A stretch of DNA of 64,000 nucleotides from Piscicola geometra (lineage: Eukaryota; Annelida; Clitellata; Hirudinida; Piscicolidae), in assembly GCA_943735955.1 (NCBI GenBank), contig OX030971.1, positions 3,527,713 to 3,591,712 of the forward strand, read 5' to 3'. The notes under the pieces are model-generated. The model saw nothing but the letters and a program-made list of their open reading frames with translations, made no database searches and was not told the DNA's origin. The translations under genes and the position numbers were made by a program. Shown here piece after piece: positions 15,001 to 48,389 of the stretch (the first letter of the stretch is position 1; every line of letters starts with the position of its first letter).

Positions 15001-18000
15001 ACCATCCCAACTACCTCTCCTACTACCACCATCCCAACTACCTCTCCTACTACCACCATCCCAACTACCTCTCCTACTACCACCATCCCAACTACCTCTC
15101 CTACTACCACCCTCCCAACTACCTCACCTACTACCACCATCCCAACTACCTCTCCTACTACCACCATCCCAACTGCCTATCCTACTACCACCATCCCAAC
15201 TACCTCTCCTACTACCACCATCCCAACTACCTCTCCTACTACCACCCTCCCAACTACCTCACCTACTACCACCATCCCAACTACCTCTCCTACTACCACC
15301 ATCCCAACTACCTCTCCTACTACCACCATCCCAACTACCTCTCCTACTACCACCATCCCAACTACCTCTCCTACTACCACCATCCCAACTACCTCTCCTA
15401 CTACCACCATCCCAACTACCTCTCCTACTACCACCATCCCAACTGCCTATCCTACTACCACCATCCCAACTACCTCTCCTACTATCACCATCCCAACTAC
15501 CTCTCCTACTACCACCATCCCAACTACCTCTCCTACTACCACCATCCCAACTACCTCTCCTACTACCACCCTCCCAACTACCACTCCTACTACCACCATC
15601 CCAACTACCTCTCCTACTACCACCATCCCAACTACCTCTCCTACTACCACCATCCCAACTACCTCTCCTACTACCACCCTCCCAACTACCTCACCTACTA
15701 CCACCATCCCAACTACCTCTCCTACTACCACCCTCCCAACTACCTCTCCTACTTCCACCATCCCAACTACCTCTCCTACTACCACCATCCCAACTACCTC
15801 TCCTACTACCACCATCCCAACTACCTCTCCTACTACCACCCTCACAACTACCACTCCTACTACCACCATCCCAACTACCTCTCCTACTACCACCATCCCA
15901 ACTACCTCTCCTACTACCACCCTCCCAACTACCTCACCTACTACCACCATCCCAACTACCTCTCCTACTACCACCCTCCCAACTACCTCACCTACTACCA
16001 CCATCCCAACTACCTCTCCTACTACCACCATCCCAACTGCCTATCCTACTACCACCATCCCAACTACCTCTCCTACTACCACCATCCCAACTACCTCTCC
16101 TACTACCACCCTCCCAACTACCTCACCTACTACCACCATCCCAACTACCTCTCCTACTACCACCATCCCAACTACCTCTCCTACTACCACCATCCCAACT
16201 ACCTCTCCTACTACCACCATCCCAACTACCTCTCCTACTACCACCATCCCAACTACCTCTCCTACTACCACCATCCCAACTACCTCTCCTACTACCACCA
16301 TCCCAACTGCCTATCCTACTACCACCATCCAAACTACCTCTCCTACTATCACCATCCCAACTACCTCTCCTACTACCACCATCCCAACTACCTCTCCTAC
16401 TACCACCATCCCAACTACCTCTCCTACTACCACCCTCCCAACTACCACTCCTACTACCACCATCCCAACTACCTCTCCTACTACCACCATCCCAACTACC
16501 TCTCCTACTACCACCATCCCAACTACCTCTCCTACTACCACCCTCCCAACTACCTCACCTACTACCACCATCCCAACTACCTCTCCTACTACCACCCTCC
16601 CAACTACCTCTCCTACTTCCACCATCCCAACTACCTCTCCTACTACCACCATCCCAACTACCTCTCCTACTACCACCATCCCAACTACCTCTCCTACTAC
16701 CACCCTCCCAACTACCACTCCTACTACCACCATCCCAACTACCTCTCCTACTACCACCATCCCAACTACCTCTCCTACTACCACCATCCCAACTACCTCT
16801 CCTACTACCACCCTCCCAACTACCTCACCTACTACCACCATCCCAACTACCTCTCCTACTACCACCCTCCCAACTACCTCTCCTACTTCCACCATCCCAA
16901 CTACCTCTCCTACTACCACCATCCCAACTACCTCTCCTACTACCACCATCCCAACTGCCTCTTCTACTTCCACCATCCCAACTACCTCTCCTACTACCAC
17001 CATCCCAACTGCCTCTTCTACTACCACCATCCCAACTACCTCTCCTACTACCACCATTCCAACTACCTCTCCTACTACCACCATCCCAACTACCTCTCCT
17101 ACTACCACCATCCCAACTGCCTCTCCTACTACCACCATCCCAACTACCTCTCCTACTACCACCATCCCAACTGCCTCTCCTACTACCACCATCCCAACTA
17201 CCTCTCCTACTACCACCATCCCAACTACCTCTCCTACTACCACCATCCCAACTACCTCTCCTACTACCACCCTCCCAACTACCTCACCTACTACCACCAT
17301 CCCAACTACCTCTCCTACTACCACCCTCCCAACTACCTCTCCTACTACCACCATTCCAACTACTTTTCCTACTACCACCATCCCAACTACCTCTCCTACT
17401 ACCACCATCCCAACTACCACTCCTACTACCACCATCCCAACTACCTCTCCTACTACCACCATCCCAACTACCTCTCCTACTACCACCATCCCAACTACCT
17501 CTCCTACTACCACCATCCCAACTACCTCTCCTACTACCACCATCCCAACTACCTCTCCTACTACCACCATCCCAACTTCCTCTCCTACTACCACCATCCC
17601 AACTTCCTCTCCTACTACCACCATCCCAACTACCTCTCCTTCTACCACCATCCCAACTACCTCTCCTACTACCACCATCCCAACTACCTCTCCTACTACC
17701 ACCATCCCAACTGCCTCTCCTACTACCACCATCCCAACTACCTCTCCTACTACCACCATCCCAACTACCTCTCCTACTACCACCATCCTAACTACCTCTC
17801 CTACTTCCACCCCAACTACCTCTCCTACTACCACCATCCCAACTACTTCTCCTACTACCACCATCCCAACTACCTCTCCTACTACCACCATCCCAACTGC
17901 CTCTCCTACCACCACCATCCCAACTACCTCTCCTACTACCACCATCTCAACTACCTCTCCTACTACCACCATCCCAACTACCTCTCCTACTACCACCCTC

Positions 18001-21000
18001 CCAACTACCACTCCTACTACCACCATCCCAACTGCCTCTCCTACTTCCACCATCCCAACTACCTCTCCTACTACCACCATCCCAACTACCACTCCTACTA
18101 CCACCATCCCAACTACCTCTCCTACTACCACCATTCCAACTGCCTCTCCTACTACCACCATCCCAACTACCTCTCCTACTACCACCCTCCCAACTGCCTC
18201 TCCTACTACCACCATCCCAACTACCTCTCCTACTACCACCATCCCAACTGCCTCTTCTACTACCACCATCCCAACTACCTCTCCTACTACCACCATCCCA
18301 ACTACCTCTCCTACTACCACCATCCCAACTACCTCTCCTACTACCACCATCCCAACTACCTCTCCTACTACCACCCTCCCAACTACCTCTCCTACTACCA
18401 CCATCCCAACTGCCTCTCCTACTACCACCATCCCAACTACCTCTCCTACTACCACCCTCCCAACTACCTCTCCTACTACCACCATTCCAACTACTTTTCC
18501 TACTACCACCATCCCAACTACCTCTCCTACTACCACCATCCCAACTACCACTCCTACTACCACCATCCCAACTACCTCTCCTACTACCACCATCCCAACT
18601 ACCTCTCCTACTACCACCATCCCAACTACCTCTCCTACTACCACCATCCCAACTACCTCTCCTACTACCACCATCCCAACTACCTCTCCTACTACCACCA
18701 TCCCAACTACTTCTCCTACTACCACCATCCCAACTTCCTCTCCTACTACCACCATCCCAACTACCTCTCCTTCTACCACCATCCCAACTACCTCTCCTAC
18801 TACCACCATCCCAACTACCTCTCCTACTACCACCATCCCAACTGCCTCTCCTACTACCACCATCCCAACTACCTCTCCTACTACCACCATCCCAACTACC
18901 TCTCCTACTACCACCATCCTAACTACCTCTCCTACTTCCACCACCCCAACTACCTCTCCTACTACCACCATCCCAACTACTTCTCCTACTACCACCATCC
19001 CAACTACCTCTCCTACTACCACCATCCCAACTGCCTCTCCTACCACCACCATCCCAACTACCTCTCCTACTACCACCATCTCAACTACCTCTCCTACTAC
19101 CACCATCCCAACTACCTCTCCTACTACCACCCTCCCAACTACCACTCCTACTACCACCATCCCAACTGCCTCTCCTACTTCCACCATCCCAACTACCTCT
19201 CCTACTACCACCATCCCAACTACCACTCCTACTACCACCATCCCAACTACCTCTCCTACTACCACCATTCCAACTGCCTCTCCTACTACCACCATCCCAA
19301 CTACCTCTCCTACTACCACCCTCCCAACTGCCTCTCCTACTACCACCATCCCAACTACCTCTCCTACTACCACCATCCCAACTGCCTCTTCTACTACCAC
19401 CATCCCAACTACCTCTCCTACTACCACCATCCCAACTACCTCTCCTACTACCACCATCCCAACTACCTCTCCTACTACCACCATCCCAACTACCTCTCCT
19501 ACTACCACCCTCCCAACTACCTCTCCTACTACCACCATCCCAACTACTTCTCCTACTACCACCATCCCAACTGCCTCTCCTACTACCACCATCCCAACTA
19601 CCTCTCCTACTACCACCATCCCAACTGCCTCTCCTACTACCACCATCCCAACTACCTCTCCTACTACCACCATCCCAACTACCTCTCCTACTACCACCAT
19701 CCCAACTGCCTCTCCTACTACCACCATCCCAACTACCTCTTCTACCACCATCCCAACTACCTCTCCTACTACCACCATCCCAACTACCTCTCCTACTACC
19801 ACCATCCCAACTACCTCTCCTACTACCACCATCCCAACTACCTCTCCTACTACCACCCTCCCAACTGCCTCTCCTACTACCACCATCCCAACTATCTCTC
19901 CCCCTACCACCATCCCAACTACCTCTCCTACTACCACCATCCCAACTGCCTCTCCTACTTCCACCATCCCAACTACCTCTCCTACTACCACCATCCCAAC
20001 TGCCTCTCCTACTACCACCATCCCAACTACCTCTCCTACTACCACCATCCCAACTACCTCTCCTACTACCACCATCCCAACTACCTCTCCTACTACCACC
20101 ATCCCAACTACCTCTCCTACTACCACCCTCCCAACTACCTCTCCTACTACCACCATCCCAACTACCTCTCCTACTACCATCCTCCCAACTGCCTCTCCTA
20201 CTACCACCATCCCAACTACCTCTCCCCCTACCACCCTCCCAACTATCTCTCCCCCTACCACCCTCCCAACTGCCTCTCCTACTACCACCATCCCAACTAC
20301 CTCTTCTACTACCACCATCCCAACTACCTCTCCTACTACCACCATCCCAACTACCTCTCCTACTACCACCATCCCAACTATCTCTCCTACCACCACCATC
20401 CCAACTACCTCTCTTACTACCACCATCCCAACTACCTCTCCTACTACCACCCTCCCAACTGCCTCTCCTACTACCACCATCCCAACTACCTCTTCTACTA
20501 CCACCATCCCAACTACCTCTCCTACTACCACCATTCTAACTACCTCTTCTACTACCACCATCCCAACTACCACTCCTACTACCACCCTCCCAACTGCCTC
20601 TCCTACTACCACCATCCCAACTACCTCTCCTACTACCACCATCCCAACTACCTCTCCTACTACCACCATCCCAACTACCTCTCCTACTACCACCATCCCA
20701 ACTGCCTATCCTACTACCACCATCCCAACTACCTCTCCTACTACCACCATCCCAACTACCTCTCCTACTACCACCATCCCAACTACCTCTCCTACTACCA
20801 CCATCCCAACTACCTCTCCTACTACCACCCTCCCAACTACCACTCCTACTACCACCATCCCAACTACCTCTCCTACCACCACCATCCCAACTACCTCTCC
20901 TACTACCACCATCCCAACTACCTCTCCTACTACCACCCTCCCAACTACCTCACCTACTACCACCATCCCAACTACCTCTCCTACTACCACCCTCCCAACT

Positions 21001-23060
21001 ACCTCTCCTACTTCCACCATCCCAACTACCTCTCCTACTACCACCATCCCAACTACCTCTCCTACTACCACCATCCCAACTACCTCTCCTACTACCACCA
21101 TCCCAACTACCTCTCCTACTACCACCATCCCAACTACCTCTCCTACTACCACCCTCCCAACTACCTCACCTACTACCACCATCCCAACTACCTCTCCTAC
21201 TACCACCCTCCCAACTACCTCTCCTACTTCCACCATCCCAACTACCTCTCCTACTACCACCATCCCAACTACCTCTCCTACTACCACCATCCCAACTGTC
21301 TCTCCTACTACCACCATCCCAACTGCCTCTTCTACTTCCACCATCCCAACTACCTCTCCTACTACCACCATCCCAACTGCCTCTTCTACTACCACCATCC
21401 CAACTACCTCTCCTACTACCACTATTCCAACTACCTCTCCTACTACCACCATCCCAACTACCTCTCCTACTACCACCATCCCAACTGCCTCTCCTACTAC
21501 CACCATCCCAACTACCTCTCCTACTACCACCATCCCAACTACCTCTCCTACTACCACCATCCCAACTACCTCTCCTACTACCACCATCCCAACTACCTCT
21601 CCTACTACCACCCTCCCAACTACCTCACCTACTACCACCATCCCAACTACCTCTCCTACTACCACCCTCCCAACTACCTCTCCTACTACCACCATTCCAA
21701 CTACTTTTCCTACTACCACCATCCCAACTACCTCTCCTACTACCACCATCCCAACTACCACTCCTACTACCACCATCCCAACTACCTCTCCTACTACCAC
21801 CATCCCAACTACCTCTCCTACTACCACCATCCCAACTACCTCTCCTACTACCACCATCCCAACTACCTCTCCTACTACCACCATCCCAACTACCTCTCCT
21901 ACTACCACCATCCCAACTACTTCTCCTACTACCACCATCCCAACTTCCTCTCCTACTACCACCATCCCAACTACCTCTCCTTCTACCACCATCCCAACTA
22001 CCTCTCCTACTACCACCATCCCAACTACCTCTCCTACTACCACCATCCCAACTGCCTTTCCTACTACCACCATCCCAACTACCTCTCCTACTACCACCAT
22101 CCCAACTACCTCTCCTACTACCACCATCCTAACTACCTCTCCTACTTCCACCACCCCAACTACCTCTCCTACTACCACCATCCCAACTACTTCTCCTACT
22201 ACCACCATCCCAACTACCTCTCCTACTACCACCATCCCAACTGCCTCTCCTACCACCACCATCCCAACTACCTCTCCTACTACCACCATCTCAACTACCT
22301 CTCCTACTACCACCATCCCAACTACCTCTCCTACTACCACCCTCCCAACTACCACTCCTACTACCACCATCCCAACTGCCTCTCCTACTTCCACCATCCC
22401 AACTACCTCTCCTACTACCACCATCCCAACTACCACTCCTACTACCACCATCCCAACTACCTCTCCTACTACCACCATTCCAACTGCCTCTCCTACTACC
22501 ACCATCCCAACTACCTCTCCTACTACCACCCTCCCAACTGCCTCTCCTACTACCACCATCCCAACTACCTCTCCTACTACCACCATCCCAACTGCCTCTT
22601 CTACTACCACCATCCCAACTACCTCTCCTACTACCACCATCCCAACTACCTCTCCTACTACCACCATCCCAACTACCTCTCCTACTACCACCATCCCAAC
22701 TGCCTCTCCTACTACCACCATCCCAACTGCCTCTCCTACTACCACCATCCCAACTACCTCTCCTACTACCACCATCCCAACTATCCCTCCTACTACCACC
22801 ATCCCAACTGCCTCTCCTACTACCACCATCCCAACTACCTCTCCTACTACCACCATCCCAACTACCTCTCCTACTACCACCATCCCAACTGCCTCTCCTA
22901 CTACCACCATCCCAACTACCTCTCCTACTACCACCATCCCAACTGCCTCTCCTACTTCCACCATCCCAACTGCCTCTCCTACTACCACCATCCCAACCAC
23001 CTCTCCTACTACCACCATCCCAACTACCTCTCCTACCTCAACCATCCCAACTACCTCTTC
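1..23060. repeat. 23-kb minisatellite, 27-bp unit, in a HACD3 intron
   Basis: About 850 tandem copies of a 27-bp C/T/A-rich unit fill the first 23 kb. Read on the plus strand from base 1, the unit encodes PTTSPTTTI; on the minus strand it encodes MVVVGEVVG. Indels are almost absent: I found three single-codon (3-bp) deletions, near 12940, 17807 and 19740. A recurrent variant (gcctat) puts TAG in the minus frame at about nine places (for example 546, 1815, 2895, 14448, 20706), while I saw no stop in the plus frame up to 23146. Five of the six frames are open by composition alone, so openness is no evidence for coding. The array joins the acceptor of a HACD3 exon at 23073 with no unique DNA between, and the N-terminal half of HACD3 is not present downstream, so the array must lie inside that gene's intron unless it is fused to it. 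Variant blocks recur, showing higher-order structure. Confidence 0.93.
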
Positions 23061-23073
23061 TCTCCCTCCACAG

Positions 23074-26474
<3,401 letters not shown>

Positions 26475-26832
26475 GGCAGCAGGAGAAAGATGATGCTGAC
26501 ACTGCTACTACTGCTACTATTACTACTACTAATAATAATAATATATTAGTATCAGTAATAACGGGCAGAATAATTTATTAAAATGTCTTCTATTATATCT
26601 CTTTTATATATAAATGTTTCTTGATTGTAGTTTTCTGGGTTATATACTTTTAAGTGATCTCACATTCGAGTTTTTATCCCTTTTTGCGTTCCATAATATG
26701 AATATTTTATGTATTTAAAATATATGTTACGTTGCTTCTTAGTCTCAAATATGTCGAGTTCAAACATTCTTTGCTTTTTAATTATCGCTCGTTAGCATCC
26801 TTCTGGAATCGTCCATTTTCCAATCTTTCAAA
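26475..26832. other. HACD3-CCT4 intergenic spacer with candidate poly(A) signal
   Basis: Only 358 bp separate the HACD3 stop from the CCT4 start. ATTAAA at 26577-26582, 103 bp after the stop, is a plausible variant poly(A) signal; no AATAAA is seen. The remainder is AT-rich and must contain the CCT4 5' UTR and promoter, but I see no clear TATA box or motif. Confidence 0.5.
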
Positions 26833-42548
<15,716 letters not shown>

Positions 42549-42865
42549 AGGAGATGATGAAGAAGCAAGCATCACAAAGATGAATATGCATCTTGATGAT
42601 AATGCTTATGATCAACATTTAGTACTACATGTAATGATAAGTTTATGACTCTTAAAGTTTCTATTGGTCTTTTTTACGCTGTGAGAAACGTCATGCTTGT
42701 CTCCTTTCATTCTGCCACGGTATTACATTTCCAGTAATTGGTGCTAGTAATTTAACAAGTAGTAGTACAGTAATCCAGTAATTATGAGTAGTATTATTTC
42801 CGTAATTCAATTGTAATACTTGGACAAATTTAGGAAAGAATTCAGTAGAAATACAATGCGACATT

Positions 42866-42871
42866 TTTATT
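42866..42871 (-). promoter_or_regulatory. Candidate poly(A) signal of the proline-rich gene
   Basis: AATAAA on the minus strand, 120 bp downstream of the stop codon at 42991. The spacing suits a 3' UTR of about 140 bases. Confidence 0.5.
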
Positions 42872-42990
42872 TAATGCAGTGTTTAAGAAATATTTCAAAA
42901 TCCTAAAGTGAGAATGCAGTTCATCCTGTTTAACTAAGCGCTAGTTTCCTGACGCACATCTCCATGGACGTCTGCTCTCATTTTGCTTTT

Positions 42991-45900
42991 TTAGACTGGA
43001 CATTCATCAAGTGAGTGTTCTTTGGTGGGGGATATTACTGGTGTAGTTTTAGAATCTTTGTTGTGGTCAGCTTGTGTTTTGTTGTGACTGTCGTCATCGT
43101 TGATGTCACATTTTAGTTCTTTTCTTTCTTCTCCTTCATGCCTCAAGACCTCCAGAAGAATGCTCAGAATGCCATTGTCTTGGTTGTCAGCACCATCACT
43201 TCCATCCTTTCCTTTGTTCTTGTCGCCATCCTTTCTGGTGTATCTGAAAAGAAAAAGATTATAAATTACTTTTAGGTATTTTGTATTGAAATGAAGTGAT
43301 TATTACCCTCATGATTAAAATCATTTAAATTATACAAATATGTTCAAACGAAGTGTTCAATTTGTAATGCACAGATTCCGTTGACTTACTCACTTATATA
43401 AGGTGATCCCTTGGGAGCCGGGTGGACAGAGTAGAGATCCGATGGCTCGGATGTTGCTTAAGACATCTTTCGCCTGTTGTGAATGGGAGTTCAGCACTGT
43501 GAAGTGGGTGTTCGATTGCCAGGTGAAGTTGGTAGGGAGAGGCTCTTGTGGCAGTGGAGATGAGGGTTCTTTGTGTTGTGGAGGTGATGATACGTTTTTT
43601 GGTTGTTTGTAAGATTGGTAGTTGGTTGGTGAAGATGTTACAAGTTTTCTTTTTTTAGATTTTTTATCATCTCCAATTTTCGCTGTTAATTTCTTCCATC
43701 CGTCTAATGAGTTGAGGAGACTTTTTGTTTTTTCCGCCATTATTTGTGCTTGTGCAATGAAATGGGTGGAGGGAGGAGGTTGTGTGAGGGCTGGAGAAAG
43801 TGGAGAAGGGTGATTATCACTGCTGGAAATAGTGCTCTGCGCTTTTTCAGTCATTTTTTGAATCTTCAGATTACGGATGATCAGTTCTATCAAACTGTTT
43901 TAAAATATCCCAAATATATTAGTATTACTCGAAATATTTATAACAATAAATATCATCGTTTTAATTTAATTTAATAGTAACTTTTTTTCCTAAGTTAACT
44001 TTTAAAAAGTTTAACTAAAACGCTATTTATTAAAATATCAAAAAAAACTAAATTTGTATAACAATTCATTTATAAAATTAATTCAATAAAAAGGATGTGA
44101 TAGAATGCAGTTAAAGCCAGTGAATGATGCTTTCCAACATCTCTGTTACAGCCATATTGTCGCTTCTTTCGTCCATGCAATTATTCAATCTGGCATTCCT
44201 TTCACCATCTCTTCCACTCACACCACTGTCTTCAAACTTGTTGTATTTTCTATGCTTAGAAGCAAAGTTGTTGCTGTTGTCAATAGTTTTTTCTCCATTT
44301 TTATTTTTTTCACTCTCTCTTCTTTCACAATCTCTCCTACTTTTTTCTCTTCTGCTCTTTCTATCATTTTGAAAACCCTTCATCGTCTGAGTTTTTAGGG
44401 CATTTTTGGCACTGACATTATTGTTAAATCCTTTATTGTTTTCCCTCATGCTCTTTCCTCCATAGTCGTTTCCATGTATTTCATAATTAACATACCCTCG
44501 CTTGCTCTCCTTCACTCTGTCTGCTCTTTCAGCCATCTTCATGCATCCTTCAACTTCCATCAACTCTCGTCCACTTCTCCTCCCATCTCCCTCTCCTTCT
44601 CTTCCATGCCCTCCCCTCTCCACCCATCTTCCATCCATGTAACCTCTTCCACTCAATCCCCCTCCATTCGTTTTGTAGTGGCGTTGAGGCGCCGCACTGC
44701 AAGCCCTTGCAGAGTTATGTCTGCCTAGATTTATGATCCGATCCCCATCATCCTCATCATCATCACTCTCTTCTATGGTCGCCAACTCACTTGGACTACT
44801 GCTTGTGATTTCTGTGGTGCTCTTGAGGGGTGGTGGTGGTGGAATGAAATCTGGCTCTGGGGGTAGGGAATCTGAATCAAACTCTGTGAAAGCTTCTGTG
44901 GTTCCTGTGGCAGTGGCAGTAGTAGCATCAGTGTCTGTGGTTCCTGTAGCAGTGGCAGTAGTAGCATCTGTTTCTGTGGTTCCTGTGGCAGTGGCAGTAG
45001 TAGCATCAGTGTCTGTGGTGCTTTTAATAGGCGGTGGTGGAATGAAATCTGGCTCAGGTGGAAAAGGAGCTGGTCCTTTGGGATTTGACAGTGAGAACAT
45101 TTGTGGGACAGACGGTGCTGATGATGATGGCGATGATGATGATGATAGTGTTTGTGGAGAATAATGTCTTGGCGGTTTTGGGGGTGGTGGTGCGCGTGTC
45201 TTCTTATTGGAGGCTGGGAAGGAGAGTTGTGATGATGCTGTGTCAGATGCGGTGGTGGCTTCGTGTGGTTGGCGTCTGCTGGAGGCTGGTGGAGGAGGTG
45301 CTTTGGAAGCTTTCGCTGGAGCCTTGAAGAAAGAAGAGATTTTGGAAGCGAAAGACGTTTTAGTTTTTGACTTTGATGGTGATGATAGTGATTGTGGTGG
45401 TGCTGATGATGGGGGTGGTGGAGCATGCCATTTTGTTGGTTTTGGTGGTGGCGTTGGTGATGCAGAGACTTTTTTGTGTGTGGGTGGAAGTGGTGCAAGT
45501 CTTTTTGTTGGAGATGGTTGTGGTGGTAGTGGAGCAAGTCTCTTTTTTGATGGTAGTTGTTGTGATGATGGTAGTGGGAGTTTGGGTCCTTTTTTATGAG
45601 TTGATGGCTGCTGTGGTGGTGGTGGAGGTGAGGGATAGTCTGAACGCTTCATTGGTGACTTCAAGGAGAGAACAGCCTCAAAAGAAGGGGGCAGTAGTGT
45701 GGTTGACCCTTTCACTTTTTCTTGTTTGGCATCAGATAGAGTTTTCACTGAAGCCTTGGTGCCAGAGAGACTTTCCTTCTTCAGGGAAATCTTGGTCATT
45801 TTTTTGATGTTTGCTGACTGCTCGACACCACTGCTGTTCTTTTCAGCTTTGCCACTTTTTTCGGCATCACCACGATCTTTATGACCACCACTTTCACCAA

Positions 45901-48357
45901 CGTTTCCTCCATCACCCTCATCACCTTCCCCAACTGCCTTTCCTGAACCACCACTCTTCTCTTTTCCCTTCTCACCACCCGAACCACCTCCACCACGACT
46001 GCCTCTCCTGCCCTCCAACTCCTCAATAGCACTTCCCACCATCGAGCTGCTCGACGACGACTTCGCCTTCTCCTGCCACGAAGAAACCAACGAGGAAACC
46101 TTAGAGTTGGTCGACTGCGTGGGCTTGGCGTGGTGGCTTTTGTTGAAGTCTCCACCATACAACTTTCGCAACAGAGATGCTTCTGTATTCGCAAGTTGCC
46201 TCGAGGATCTGCTGCTGATTGACTCTCGCCTCGAACACCTCTTATCTCTTCTTCTCCTGATGGTGATGACCAATATCATGCTGATGATGATGATGACGGT
46301 GGTGATGGGGGTGGTTATGATGATGATGACGATGATTATGAGGATCATAATGATTATGATCAACTTCCAACCTTTGTGATGGTCTTCTATTCTGGTTGGT
46401 GTTGACTCGACCATTAGAGTCCCTTATGAAACGATCCACTTCCTGCTCCTCCTCCTCTTCTCTTCTCCTCCTCCTCCTCCTTCTTCTCTCTTTTTCCCTC
46501 CCTCTGTCAGCCATCTTTTCTGCCTCCCTCAATCCACTCATATACGCCTTGTTAGAGTTGTGCTGACCTCTATTCCTCGACATTATCTTCCTATCCCACT
46601 TCTCCATCTCTTTTTCCTCCTCTTCCTTTTTGCTCCTTTTCTTCTTCTCTCCATCTGTATTCTTCCTCACCTTCTTCAGCCTCTCCAACTGCCCAGCTAT
46701 CATGTCTGGAGTCACAGAAGAAAGAAAGTCTGTTGGCGTTGTTGAACTTTTCTGTCTGCGCAGTTTTTCTAATCTTGAACTGTTGTCGCTTGTTTCGGTC
46801 TCGCTATTAGTTGTTTCGGTCTCAGAACCGCTTGTTTCGGTCTCGCTGCCAGTTGTTTCGGTCTTGGAACCGCTTGTTTCGGTCTCGCTATTAGTTGTTT
46901 CGGTCTCGGAGGTAGTTGCACTCATTGTGGAACTGCTGCTGTCATCCTTCTTAAATTTACTTTTCACCTTCCTTCTCCCCTTCCTTCCACCACCACCATC
47001 ATCTTCTTCGGTACTGGATAAACTCTTCAGAGCATTACGCAACACCTCTGGAGTTAGATCCGCTCTGAAATCTTTTGGCGCCTCTTTCCCCTTGTTCTTC
47101 TCTTTGACCTTGACCTTTTGCTTTTCAAGTTTAGAACTTTCAGATTGGCCGCTAGATGTCGAGGTGCTTTCCCGTGTGTTGCCAGTGGTGCTTTGAGTGG
47201 TATCCTCATCATCATGACTACCACTAGTTTTTAAACTGCTTGAAGAGGGAGGAGGAGGAGGAGGAGGAGGAGGAGGAGGAGGAGGAAGAGGAGGAGGAGG
47301 TGGAGGTATTGGCGTTAGAGTAGATGTTGAAGTAGGTGTTGAAATTGAACTTTCCACCCGGTAGGGGTCTGGCCGTAGCATCTTCGGCTTGGGCAGGGTG
47401 GGTGGAGGAACTTTCTTTGACGGTATGGACGATGAAACCTTGGGTATGGGGAAGTTTGGGGGTGGGATTTTGGGTTTGGGAAGGGTTGGAGGTGGGATTT
47501 TGGGTTTGGGAAGGGTTGGAGGTGGGATTTTGTGTTTGGGAAGGGTTGGAGGTGCGATTTTGGGTTTGGGGAAGGTTGGGGGTGGGATTTTGGGTTTGGG
47601 AAGGGTTGGGGGTGGGATTTTGGGTTTGGGGAAGGTTGGGGGTGAGATTTTTGGTTTGGAAAAGGTTGGAGGTGGGATTTTGGGTTTGGGGAAGGTTGGG
47701 GGTGGGATTTTGGGTTTGGGAAGGGTTGGAGGTGGGATTTTGGGTTTGGGGAAAGTTGGGGGTGGGATTTTGGGTTTGGGGAAGGTTGGGGGTGGGATTT
47801 TGGGTTTGGTGAAGGTTGGGGATGGGATTTTGGGTTTAGGGAAGGTTGGGGGTGGGATTATGGGTTTGGGAAAGGTTGGAGGTGGGATTTTGGGTTTGCT
47901 CACCCCTTTTCCAGCTTTCAAAGTGGCCAAGACTTCTCTGCAGGGAAGAGAGTCGAAGCCAGCGGTGTTTTCCAGCTCTTCAAAAATCTTCTTTCGTAAG
48001 TTGTCTTCGTCAATTTCATAGAAGTGGTTAGAGGTCAGCTCAATTTTAAATTTCTGCTCAAATGGAGTCAACTTGGCATTTGTTTCATCTTTATCGTCGT
48101 CACTTGTTTCGGACTCCAGATCCTTTTTTTTCTTAATTTCTTTTTCCAATTTCTTAATTTCTTTTTCATTCTTTTCTTTTTCATTCTTTTCTTTTTCATT
48201 CTTTTCTTTTTCATTCTTTTCTTTTATTTCTTTTTTCAATTTCTTTTTTTTCTTTTTTTCATGCTCTTTCTTCACCTTCTCCATCCTTCTCTTTTCTTCC
48301 TCCTTTCTTTTTTGCTTTTTTCTAATGATGATGGTGATTATGATGATGATTGCGATA

Positions 48358-48389
<32 letters not shown>

